NCBI GenBank assembly: GCA_022059125.1
Contig: JAEUWY010000023.1
Coordinates: 744,001 to 808,000, forward strand
Direction: 5' to 3'
From: Corynespora cassiicola
Lineage: Eukaryota > Ascomycota > Dothideomycetes > Pleosporales > Corynesporascaceae
Length of the DNA: 64,000 nt
Part shown: in pieces, positions 24,082 to 35,550 of the stretch
Layout of the letters: every line of letters begins with the position of its first letter
Position numbering within the stretch: position 1 is the first letter of the stretch
The notes under the pieces: model-generated
Seen by the model: the letters and a program-made list of their open reading frames with translations, nothing else
What the model was told of the DNA's origin: nothing
The model's database searches: none
Translations under genes and position numbers: made by a program

Positions 24082-24640
24082 AATCCTTACCTGCACATCA
24101 CCTCTTCTATGCATCTAAATGCACCCACCATCCACTGCCTCCCAACGTAGCTCTCTTTCCACCCTTTTTGCATCGAAATTCCACATCCCTACTTGACTCG
24201 CCCCAGTATGTTTTTCTCTTCACACCTACAAAGACGTAATGGACAATTGGGAAGGAGAGGTGCGGGTGCTTTTCAACCTGCACCGTGCTTTAGATTTTCT
24301 TTGCTTTTTTCAAGGTTTCCCGCACACTTTGATACGCCATGTGGCCCATCCAGATGCCTTTTGGATGCCTCTTCTCTCTGTTTTTTGAAGACTTTATGGC
24401 CCAGGAGAGAGACGGCAGGATGGCATGGAGAGAGGATTCCTATATACCAGTGTCTTCTTCTTCTTTAATGAGGTACTTCGTGTGAGTGGGCGAGTTGGCA
24501 TAGCGGGGGATGGTCAAAGCAAAGCGGGGAGGGAAAAATTTATTAAGGTAGTGGAGAGGTAATTAATGACTTTTTTGGTCTAATGCTGGGTTTGATTTGT
24601 ATGATGTTGTTGATGAGTGGTGGTGATGGTCAACACCATC

Positions 24641-24674
24641 TGCTGCTGCTGTTGCTGCTGCTGCTGCAGCAGTG
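24641..24674. repeat. CTG/CAG trinucleotide tract
   Basis: CTGCTG and GCTGCTGCTG runs ending in CTGCAGCAG, which forms a small palindrome. Intergenic. A short GATCGATTGATGCATCGATC palindrome-like run follows at about 24,701-24,722. Confidence 0.8.
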
Positions 24675-24981
24675 GTTTTGGCGGGGTGGTAGGCAAATGG
24701 ATCGATTGATGCATCGATCGATTGAGTGACACTCAGGTGGGTCAAAACATGAAAATCGTGAATGATTGATTGAGTTTTTTGGCCATCGGCGCGGGCTATC
24801 TACCTTTAGTTGGTTAGGCCTGCCTGTTTTCGGGACCGACGACAGGTGCGCTTGAGTTTCCCCAACACAGGGGCTGGGGTATTTATCTGTTAGACGCCGG
24901 ATTTTACTGGAAGAGGATGGAGGAGAGCATGGAATATGCGCGTAAAATTTTCAAGTGGAGGGGTAAGTAGTTGCGAGGGCA

Positions 24982-25898
24982 TTTTAGCGTTCAGAACTTA
25001 TTTCAGAAGAGAGTAGCAGGTGACGGCAAGCGTTTCTGGGGCATTGGTAAGCATAGTCAATGTTTTAGTGCCAGCACATGAGTCTGCCAATCCCTTGTTT
25101 TAGTGCAGGATAAGAAGTTGACAAGAAGGGTTTTAGCCATGGAAGAGTAGCTAGTGGATTTTAAGTAAAAGGGCATGTTTGCTTGGTAGGCAACTTTATT
25201 ATAGCGAGGGAAGTGGGAGGTGGCCACATCAAATCTTTGTTAAAGGAGTTTTAAGTAGAAAGCGAGCGGTGGGTGCGAAGACATTTACTGGCGTCTTTAG
25301 TAGTTTTTATCTGAGGGTGATGCGGCGACATAGCACGAAGAGCACGTCTTTTTTTAGTAGAGGGTTGGTAGTGAGGAAGGGTCATGAGCCGTTCATTGTA
25401 TGAATTTTAGCAGGCATGATACATCACACGCCATATTTTAGCGGAGTTCAATTGGGTGCGCATTTACGCCTTCTGCGATGTTTTATGGTACTTCTCATTT
25501 CAGGAATCGGCGCAGCTTTTTAGTCTTGCGCATTTCGGCAAATGACAGAGACAGTCATCAGGTCAGATGTGTTGTTATTTTAGTCCATGATCGAAGAATT
25601 GACCATTTTTGCTTTTACATTCCAAAGGGAGAAGATTTATCTTGCACCATTTCCATAGACGCCAAATCGTTTACAAGGAGGATCGAGTGCCACGATGTAT
25701 TGGAGAATGGATTTTATAGGATGCAGCGCTTGTTTTAGACTTCGCATTGCACGTATGCCAGGAGCAGAGCGAAAATTGATCATACACTTCTTAAACCACA
25801 ATCTTAGCTAATACGCTAGCTTTCAAGACTTTAAACTTGCCATAGAAAGTTCTACCGCAAGTTTTAGTAACATAGGCCTTCTGAGGGGTCTGTTTTAG
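24982..25898 (+). repeat. TTTTAG motif array, left block
   Basis: Twelve exact TTTTAG copies starting at 24982, 25063, 25098, 25131, 25352, 25405, 25436, 25518, 25578, 25733, 25862 and 25893. A random sequence of this composition should hold less than one. Two have a CCATG directly after (TTTTAGCCATGG at 25131, TTTTAGTCCATG at 25578). Spacing is irregular, 28-155 bp, so it is a motif cluster and not a tandem repeat. TTTTAA variants lie between them. Function unknown. Confidence 0.75.
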
Positions 25899-26476
25899 CC
25901 AACAAGATTCTGCAGTTGCCATTGGGATCGGATGAGTTAATTTGGGGAGCATGATGCACAGAAAAGCGTGGACTGCCCGTGGAAATTTATTACAGTAGAT
26001 GTTCATTTATGATATTGTCAAATTATAATTTAATTTCCATGAAAGCAAACATTGATTAATTCCAACGCTATAGAAGAACATGACCTAGCTGCCGTGACTT
26101 TGAGTATATTTTCCATCGCGCATTTCAATGCGGTAGGCAGTCTCATAGAGATTTTCTTTAACACATGTTCAAGAAAATGAGGTATTTAAGTGCCGCAGAT
26201 ACTTTTTTCATGTTGTAGTAGATGTGGTCATTCAGCAGCTCTCGTGAATGTTTCATGGAGTGTATGTGGCTAGTTTTCAACTCTCGAAGAAGTACGTCCG
26301 AATGATTGCGCCACTTTATGGCTTTTGTTGTGGAATCCCCCTCTTAGCATCTCGAAAAGAATCTTTTTATTTCATGTTGCATTTTGATTGAAATTTACTT
26401 GCAAATTGTGTACCCTCTGGCAGCCCGCGAAACATACTGCTGCTGGCGCTGATTTGGAGTTATAGTCGCCACCCGA

Positions 26477-29400
26477 TCTCCATCGTCTACATTCATTTAG
26501 AAATGGCTCGTTTAGACAAGCAATGTTTTATCTATGCCGAATAGATGTGGCTCATGTAAGTAACTGTTGGTCGTATCGTCTTATACCGATAGCAGGTTCT
26601 AGTCTCCATCGCATTCATATAACGTCTTTGACTCCACTACATAAAAATAAAGTTCTAGTCTGCTTTATTTTCCCTTTATAATACTGAGTACCTTCTTTAG
26701 AAACCGCAGTTTGATCCATAAGCATGAATGAAATCGTTCTTAGAGGCCACGCTGGCGTCGCCAGATCAGTATCGTAAGGCCTGGACATTCCATCATATCC
26801 ACGGGTCGTAATTTATTACTTCATGAGGTTTAGATATAACCTTTTGGTCATATTGGGTGTTGTATCTGTTTTAAGTCGAAAATCTGGTGATTTTCTAGGT
26901 ACCTGGCGTGCTGCCTCTTGCAAGTGCACATGTGTGGATCATCTTTGACATTAAGTTTTCAAGCTCCATATACACCAAAGGCTTTAAAGTTCATTTCCAT
27001 GAGTGAATCTTGCTTTTTATATCCTCCCCATATGTCTCTCCAAGATAACATTAGGTTTGCTGTCGTATCCGTGAGCACCACAAAATGCATGTTAGCTGCC
27101 ATCGGATTAGGTCATCGAGAATTGACCCTGTCTTGAAGTTCCAATGCTTGACCCATCTTTCTCTTTGAGATTATATATTCCATTAAGGCATTCTTTGTTT
27201 TAACTTCCATGCGCTCTTTTGAGTCTGGCTCACTTGAAAGAGCCTACACCCTAGAATTTCCACATGCTAACAGTTGCCATACTTCGAAGATCCTATCTTC
27301 TCATGCCTAAAAACATTGTATTTTGATCCATAAGATTCGAGCAAGCCACTTGAGTTAATATAGGAAACTCGATTCTGTTACCGGAAACATAATACATTTC
27401 GCGAAAATTTTGTGTTCTGAAGCCGACACTTCTCAGAGCCGACATATCTTTGATTGAATTCGTTTTTTGAGATTCATATGTTGATGAAATCCCTTTTTTG
27501 TACTCCTTAGTTGCCATTTATTACTTGAATACAGCATGAAATAGCATCCTAACGGTTCTTTGGCCCACGCAAATGCTGAGTCTCATTTCATTCTCAAGTT
27601 GCAGTCAGAGATTCATACTTGTTTCCAGAACGACTCTTTTGTTCATGGGGCATGATGAGAAAGGCTTTCAATCTCCATAAGCCACCCCGAGGGCGTTTTT
27701 CAAATATCACCATAATCGCCGTCGATGGAGGGCTGTGATGCGTTCCCAGGGACATACCAAATTTATTGAAGAATACCTCTCTGCCGAATCCCACATACGT
27801 CCATTAGCGTGAATGTTCATTTTAATTATTTTCTAGGCTGTTTAATAGACTTAAGCGAAAAAATTCTGTTGCTGTCGCAATCCTCATATTTGGGACAGAA
27901 ATTGGATTTGTACGTTACGTACTCAGCTTTGTGTTTAAGCCCTGGGAAAAACTCGCAAGGTACCATAGAGAAGAAATGGTTGAGTTTTAAGCTCTCGTGT
28001 ATCTTCAAACCGGCTCTTAGAAAATCTCATATTTGGAAGATAGAGTCATTGTGGTAACAAGACCCAATGCATGTGTTGTTGTCGCAGGGAACAAAAATGA
28101 TCTCAACATACGATGCGATACGTGGATATTATGGATTCTCATGTGAGCTCATCCAGATAGTTTTACTCATTCCCAATGAGCTGGTCTTTTTACATTGTGA
28201 CAAAGTTCGCCTTTGGAGCATATAGACTAGCTCACTATCGTTTTTGAGTGCATATGGTGAAAAGCGCGAGATTTTGCTTGTCCTCATCCCTGAGAGCCCA
28301 ATGTAATTTGATTCCATTGTTTTCAACACTTTATAGGAACAGTTTACCATATTTTAATGACAAAAATTGTTTTAATCTCACATGTTTTCCTAGCCGTTTA
28401 ACATTTAGACTCATCAGATCGAGCTGATTAGGTGTCGCGCATGTGGCGTGAATTTCCAGGTTTTCAGGACAAGAGTGTAATTTTGCAACTTCATTTCTTG
28501 ATTCTTCATTGGCTTTTTGTCCTGATTTGCGGCCTTCTGGGTTGATCGCGTTGCTTTTGTCGTATGGTTGTGGCAGCAACGTCTTTTAGTACAAGACACC
28601 TCCGTCAGGCAGTCCATAGCAATACAACCATCCTAATTTTAGCTTCCATTGCCCAAAACGAAGCTTAGTTTCAGGGTTTATTGACGCGTGAGCCATCCTT
28701 TTGAGTTTCCATGAGCAAAGAAATAAGAGTATTAGAAGCCCATGCTGTGTCTGTGTTGGTTTTATAGTCGAGACTTGATGGACTTTACGACTTGCATGAG
28801 TACACGGGTGGTTTTTCGCAAATTTCATCCCCAATCAAGTAACTGAACTAGGTGCTTCCTCTCTATGCGAAGACTTCATGAACTTTTGCTGATTCACATG
28901 ATCACCTCAGCTGTAGTTTTTCGGTTACATCGTTGGCTGCATACAGCTTTCATTGCTCCATTGATTGAATTGCAATTAATTTTACTCCACATGGCACCCT
29001 CAGTGGTTTGTTTAATCTCCATCATGAGGAAACTCGTCGTTTTATTTCTCCATGTTGAATGATAGGTTGTTTTCTGTTCCAAGATACCCAGATTGAAAAG
29101 GACAGAAGTCTTAATGATTCATTACTCAAATCTGAAAGTTGTTTTTATTCCGCATAGAAGTGCGAGGCGTCGTTGTTGGCCAACTTAGTCCTACCCATTC
29201 AGAGCAGCATCATGTCGCTTTTGGTGCATATTTTGGTGTCTGCCAGTTTTTTTGTTCCATGAGAACGATATTTGTCAGTTTTTTGCATCTGCACATGGAA
29301 GATGTTTTATTTTTCATCCTTCTCCTCGACTTCAAGTTTTCGTTAACTCCTCCCTCTCCCAGGCCATAATTTTTTGTTGTTGGATTCTCAATTCTCCATG

Positions 29401-29821
29401 ACTTGAATTATTATCTCTGTGCTTGCCATTGAACTTTCGGTGGCTGTTTTTTAATTCTCCATGTCCAAGAACATCCGCCATTTTAGACATGCTCATCCTG
29501 CCACCTCTCCATCAGTTCTCCCATACGCTTCATTAATTTGACTTTTTAGATTTTTTATCCGCCCTGCAAAGTCGTCATCAAGGCCTTTCTTTCCATATGC
29601 AAATGTCGTTATAAAGTTTTAACCGCATGCAAGCGAAATGAATGTAGTTTTAGACTCCACCTCTCCGCCTTCATGCACTCGTGCTCAAAGCCTCCTATCT
29701 CCATTCATTTTGATGATAGATCGTTTTATTTTCTCACACCATGCTCATGGCATCTGTTTTAAAACGCACCCTAACTCCATACTGTCTTTCTGGTCAATTT
29801 TAGACCCCCCGTAACTCTCCA
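26477..29821 (+). repeat. TCTCCAT motif array
   Basis: Ten TCTCCAT copies by hand count, near 26477, 26602, 27671, 29016, 29047, 29392, 29455, 29506, 29697 and 29816, with about twenty further TCCAT words between them. Several follow a T-rich run within 15 nt (TTTATTTCTCCATG, TTTTTTAATTCTCCATG). Non-coding. Confidence 0.6.
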
Positions 29822-29847
29822 TCAACGCATTCACCCTCTTCTTTTAG
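28584..29847 (+). repeat. TTTTAG motif array, right block
   Basis: Seven TTTTAG copies at 28584, 28637, 29481, 29544, 29648, 29798 and 29842, interleaved with the TCTCCAT words. Same orientation as the left block. Confidence 0.7.
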
Positions 29848-30745
29848 AAACCCACACAGCTCCCCAGCACCTGTGTGTCCTTCACGACTCGGGGGTGAGA
29901 AGGGGTCTTTATATACCCATTCCACCCCCTCGCTTAGCAGGCTGAGTCATCACTCCCGCCAACGAGCATGTAGGTCATTCGGCTCATTCATGGATTTCGA
30001 AGCATGCGGGCGGTGATGGATATCACCATACTCAGAGCCCACATGAGAAAGCACGGCACATTGAACATCATCCGCGATTTGAAGATCTTGATCTTACGAA
30101 CAAGGTACATGGCATATGATATAGCGTACAACCCGCCATCCCATCTCACACCTCATCACCAAGAAAACACCCCTTTGGAAAAAAAAGCCGACATCCACAT
30201 TAAGCCAGCCCCAAGCCAGCGTCCTACCTACCCCTCTCATGCCACACTATGCCATACACACAAAAAAGCGCTGGTATAAACCCCCTCCTTACCTATCCAA
30301 CTACCTAACCTCCTCTTCTACCCTCTCCCTATCCGAATAGCCCGAAGAGAAGAAATTACTTGGAATGGAGGACACCTATTTTAATCCGCCATCCATCTCA
30401 ACTCAAAAGGAAAAAGGAAAAGAAACTAAAGAAACCACAGAGAACATCCCACGTCCAAGTGTAGGAACCAAAAGAATCAACAAGAGTAATGAAGAGGGAA
30501 AAAAAATATGAACCAAAGAAGAAACAAGAACCCAAAGACCCATCCAAGGAAAAAAGAAGGAAGGGGGGCTTTCCCTCACCCCACCCCATCTACCCCCTCC
30601 ATGCCCACCCATTACCCAACCCTTCCCACTGTACTTTTCCAACCCCTCCATAAAAATCAATCCCCCAACCTCACCAAACCTTCCACGCAGACCTCGTACT
30701 CTTCGCACTAGCCCTCCTCTGCACCCCCTCTGCTACGCCACCCTT

Positions 30746-33700
30746 CTAAGCCGGCGTAACACTCCTATCCCTCCCCCTAGACAACAACCCCTTCCTCACC
30801 CTCGGACTGCTCCCGCCAGCATTACTCTGCGCATCGGCCGGCAAGAAGCTACTCCTCACAATCACGCTCCCCTGGCCGACATTGACCACCTTCTCACCGC
30901 CCCCACCTTGATCGTCGACGAAGAAGGGCGCCTCGCCGAGCTCCTCGTCGCGCCCAAACGTGCTGTGGTCCTTGACGATGAGCTTGAATTGGCTGTCGGC
31001 CGTGCACGGCACCTTGAAGGTTTCGTCTTCGAACTGCACAGAGCCGCTGGGCGCCTTGATGTGGTCCGTCTTGTGCACTTCCTTGCTGCCCTTGGGGGAC
31101 TCGAGGCGCACGAAGACGCGCACGTTGGTGCCGAGCGGGAAGTTGTTTGCGCCGACGATGGTGATGCTCGCCGTGCCCTGCTCGCCGGCTCCGAGCGCAC
31201 CGCCGAAGCCGCTGGCGAACGACTGCGCGCCCCAGCTCTTGTGCCGGTTATGGTTGGGCGTGTGTGCGCCGTCGGCGATGCCGTTGCCGTTGCCGTTGCT
31301 GTTGCCGTTTGCGCCTTCGATGGAAATGACCGGCGGGTGTGCGTCGTCGGTCGAGCTGTTAGGCGATGCGGCGCGGTCGAATTCTTCGGCTGCCGATGCG
31401 CCCTTTGACTTTCTGCGCTTGAAGCCGCGGCCCAGGAACGTCGCGCCGCGGATCACGTTGCCGCCCACGAAGACGGCACCCTTGCCGACGCCCTTCACGG
31501 GCGCGCCGATCACCTTGCCGGGTACGGCGAAAGTGCCGGAGAAGGTGCTTGAGCCCTGGCGGGCACGCATGACGTAGTCTGGCTTGAACAGCATGCGTAG
31601 TCGGATGGCTCCGGACTGTCCGTCCAATCCAAGCGTGACCTCCTGCTGCTGGAATGGCTCTAGAATCTCGAGATTGATAGCTGCCTTTCCAAGGAAATCC
31701 GCCTTGTCTCCAAAGTCCCAATCGTAGACCTTGACTTCGAATTCGGCTGCTGTTCTGCTACGAACAGGAACCTCAAAGTACTCGTTCCACGCGGGGTGGA
31801 GCGTCTTCTTCTGTGTCTTCGTCTTGTACACCTCCTTATCGTTGAGGATGAACTTGCAGTACGGATCAGAGAAGCCGTTGCGGTCGGCAGCTGGGAGATC
31901 CGCGGCATCCAGGACGTCTACGCGGAGCGAGCCCTGGTTGTTGAACGACTCGCTGGGGTCGAGGCGCATCTTGACGGGAAGATACTTGAGGCTGACGGTG
32001 ATCTTGTTCTCCCGGCCATCTTTATCCTTCATGATGAGCTGGGTAGGAGTGTACTATACACGTTAGAATACGCAGCGCCAAAGTCAATTCCCAACTCACC
32101 AAGCATCGCCGAAGGGTGTCAAGAGTATTGCCCGTCAGCTTGGCAATAACATGATCTTCATCGCCCTCGCCCTTCTTATCGATATGTTCAATAATACGAA
32201 GGGTAATCTTGGAAAAATCAAGTTCGCGGACCATGGTATCGCCCACTAATCCTCGTTAGCAAGATCTACAAAACGGACATTACGGTATCCTCACCTTCAT
32301 TGAATGTCATCTCCCTGCTCTTGATCTTCGCGCTCGTGTAGCTAGGGAACGCCATGTCATCCATAAGGATATCGATATAGGCACCCGTCTCAGCAAACTC
32401 GCCACTGATGAGCTTGAATACTATAAGACCCGATTCTGCAAAAGTCAGCACATGAGTCCCAAGCCGTTAAAGATAAAAAAAAAAGTATAAGTCTGCAGGT
32501 CGGAGAAAACCAACTCAGCTCGCTACACGCATTGACGGGAATAAGAGACCGGCTCATCCTACCATACTGCTGAAGGTCGTCAGCAGAAAGGCGCAGTTTC
32601 TCAATCTCCTTCTTCTGGGGAACCGCTTCTTCCTGCTGGCCTTCGTTCTTGTCGAGCTGCTTGGCCAGGTTGGCCTCGCTGTTGGCATTGGAGCCTTGAG
32701 TGTTGGTGGACTTGAGAGAGGAAATGGTGCCGACAGTGTCCGTCCTGGAAACGCTGGAGATGGTCTTCTTGTGACCCTTGACAGAACCCTCCTTGCTCTT
32801 GATGGAGCTCTTCCGCGAAAGGGCGTCGACAGTGCTCTCCTCCTCCTCCTCTTCGTCCTCATCCGGATCCCAGACAGGGTAGGTAGGGTAGAATGAGCAA
32901 GTGTAGTTGAGGTTGCCTTTGGTGGGCGCATGTTGGCCTACCCTCAGGCCTTCTGAAACCACCTGCTTCTGCTCATGAACCTGGTACTCGCCGTCCTCAT
33001 TCTGTCGCACAAAGTCCGAAGCAGGAAGCTCAATGTGACCCAGCGAACGATCCTTTCCAAGGCTCTCCTCGTCCATGACCTCGAGCGTCAGCTTCTCACG
33101 AGTCGAGTGAATGGGAACATAGACAACCTCGTCCCAGTCGGGGTTGAGGTTGTTCTTGAAGGTAACCGTTCGACCCTTCTCAACGCCCGAAAGGAGCACC
33201 CTGACATACGGATCAGACTTGCCCATGGTTTCCACATTACGGAGGTCACGGGCGCTCTGGAAGTGCAGTCTCATCACACCAATGGGGGTGAGGTAGCCGC
33301 CCGAACCTGCGACAGCTCCCTTGAACGCCACAGGCTTCCACTGGAGCTTCATCTTGGCTCTTCCGGTCTGCACACCTGCAAGATTGTACCATTCGTGGCC
33401 CTTGGCCATCATGTCAAGCATATCGTCGAGGGTAATCTGGTATGTACCGATGATGGGATCCGAAGCAAGTTCGCGATCATCCTTGATGACAAGTCCAAGC
33501 TTCGCCTTCTTGCGGTCAGTGATGAGCATCTCCTTGGTCGCATCGGGCCAGATGGGGTTGTTCGTGCGCTTCATGGCCCGTGAGGTGTGCACTTCACGTC
33601 CGTTGAGGAGCAGGATCGCGTATGGGCTCAGAGAACCGATCAAACTCTTGGTGCCATCAAGGTCCTTGGCTTGCTCAATGGTAAACTTGGCGATACCAGT

Positions 33701-35550
33701 ACGAGACTCCGGTGGCGGCTCTACAGTTCCGTCCTCGAGCGTCTCACCCTCCAAGACCGGGAAGAATCGAACATCAGCCTGGAGAATACCGCGCGGACGG
33801 CCACCCGACATGACTTCCATGTGGAGATTCTCATGCTCATTCTCCTCCTCGAGCTTCTCCAGGGCAAAGGTGGCAGTGCCAAGTTCCTTGTCCTTTCGGA
33901 AGTCGTTGAAGTCGAAGATGTTGATGGTCAGCGCGTCCTTGAGCGAAGTAACGATGATATTCATGGTCTCATTCCAGCGTGGGTTGGCGTTCTCATGCAC
34001 AGTCTTGGTGCGGCCAAGTTCGTTGCGGTTGTTGATGGAGACGACTGCATAGGGATCAGGTGTGCCAGAGAACTTGTCAGGGTTCTTAAGCCCTTGAGCG
34101 CCGTGGAACGTAATCTGCAGCACACCGATGGCTTGATCGACAGGGTTGCCGGCAAGCATTTTGGCGAGCTCAATGGGGAACACGTTGGGCGCGTACATCA
34201 TGGGGCCAAGGTTGGCGTGAATCTGCTCCATAATGAAGGACTCCAGGCCGGGGATAAAGTTGATGTCAAAACCGAACGTCTCACCGCCCAGGGGCTTGCA
34301 CACATAGTCGATGGTCGGCCTCTCGAGGAAGCACATTTCAATCTTCTCGATGTGGGGGAAGGGGATCTGGAGCTTGAACTTTAGTCGCATAAGTCCGGAA
34401 AAGGCCATGTCCTCGACGATCACGTCTAGGCCCTTGCTCACGAGACCCTTGCCGACGCGGATCTCGAGCACAATCTTGGGGTTGATCTTGTTCTTGATCT
34501 GCCTTGCCGTGAGATCGGCGACATCATTGGGCGTGAAACTAAACTTCCAGTCCATGAGCACAATGTCGTCCTGGGCCTTGGGGTACGTCTTGACATGCTC
34601 TAAGCGCGGAGGCTTCGTTCCGAGAACGAAGGTTTTCATGTGCAAGCTGTCGAGGAAACCGGGGGTCGAGGTAGACAGGACCTGGTCGACGGAGGCCGCA
34701 ATGGTGTCGCAAAGAACGGGAGCGTAGATGGGCCAGAACTTGACGAGGAAGCTGTTGATCCACTCCAAGCTCTCGTGGTCCGTCTCCAGCTTAGCCTTGG
34801 CCATCTCACGGTTGAGGTCGTCTCGCGCGTTTCGGCGGACACGGCGAATCGAGGTGCGATAGTAGGTACCGCAGGCGGCCATGATGCAAAAGACCCAACC
34901 GAGACCACCGCCGAGGATGGCCACGACCCAGGAGCTCAGACAGGCAAAGATGATGACGCCCGTGTTGTGGTACCAGTCGCCGAAGAACTTGTCCTCGAGC
35001 TTGCCCTCGAGCCAGGTCTGGTGGTCCAACAGGGTGCCCTCGTCGTCGTCGTCCAGGTCCTCCGAGCCGGGCATGCCAAAGCGCGGGGCCCAGCCGACGC
35101 GTTCCCAGCGTGCATCGTCGTCGAGCTCGGGAGCGTGGCCGTTTTCCTTGCCACCGGTAGGGGATGCGGGGGTCTCGACGACGCCGGCCTTGGTGGGTGG
35201 GGGAAGGTCGTATTTGGTACCCTCGGCACCGTCCTGTCAAGCGGCGTTAGCGATGCTGTCAGCGCAGGTGGACAGGCACTCATTCGCCCACGTACAGCGT
35301 CAGACACAAGGGCAGTGGCATTCGGCTTGCGCTCGTGGTGGAAGTTCTTGGGGATGTTGGCACGCATCTGCGCGCGCTTCTGCTCGGGGCTCGCATCGGG
35401 GTCAAACTGGTAGGCCGCACTGCCGGCCTTGCGAGCTTCCTCGAGCACCGTCCTCTCGGCCTGCTGGGCGGAGACGCTAGAATTGGGGTCCTGCGCGGCC
35501 TCCAGGGCGCCCTGCTGCTTGAGCTCCGACTCGCGCGAGGCCGTCGCCAT
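30746..35550 (-). CDS. Tricalbin-type SMP/multi-C2 tether protein
   Basis: 1506-residue ER membrane protein of the tricalbin (extended synaptotagmin) family, which bridges ER and plasma membrane and moves lipids. Exons on the minus strand: 35550-35296, 35233-32563, 32435-32295, 32245-32100, 32053-30746, all in frame. In order: an acidic/Pro-rich cytosolic N-terminus; a hydrophobic hairpin around residues 177-210 (VIIFACLSSWVVAILGGGLGWVFCIM); the SMP lipid-binding domain (LEWINSFLVKFWPIYAPVL onward); then several C2 domains, recognisable at ITFHGAQGLKNPD...DPYAVVS, LHFQSARDLRNVE...SDPYVRVLL and VDVLDAADLPAAD...SDPYCKFIL; acidic linkers (DEDEEEEEES); and a last C2-like region near the C-terminus (FRVFVRLE-type NVRVFVRLESPKGS). 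The C2 loops keep the Asp residues for Ca2+. Length and order match yeast Tcb1-3; which paralogue is not decidable here. Confidence 0.94.

Larger units (their letters stand above)
24082..30745. other. 6.7 kb gene-less island between two convergent genes
   Basis: The two flanking genes point into this stretch, so neither promoter needs the space. It is visibly AT-richer than the rest of the window. Frames are short and none has a recognisable domain. The left third is G-over-C on the plus strand, the right third C-over-G, and T exceeds A until about 30,300. From 30,380 to 30,560 it turns purine-rich (A/G runs). It carries the TTTTAG and TCTCCAT motif arrays listed separately. I found no tRNA, no snoRNA with both boxes and no terminal repeats of a transposon. 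Confidence 0.7.

Noticed and set aside
25478..25738. 86-codon plus-strand frame in the island
   Set aside because: No domain, no supporting introns, and it runs through three TTTTAG/TTTTA words, so it is best seen as chance.
24982..25898. CRISPR-like or minisatellite array
   Set aside because: The shared word is only 6 nt and spacings vary from 28 to 155 bp, so no repeat-spacer unit exists.
27651..27657. ATGATGA as box C of a snoRNA
   Set aside because: No box D at a fitting distance and no flanking terminal stem.
29768..29775. ACCCTAAC as a telomerase RNA template
   Set aside because: Only about one and a third telomere units and no other telomerase RNA element recognised; a chance hit is likely.
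24900..30000. RIP-mutated transposon as explanation of the AT-rich island
   Set aside because: CA and TG words remain frequent, AT content is only moderately raised, and there are no terminal repeats or broken transposase/reverse transcriptase frames.
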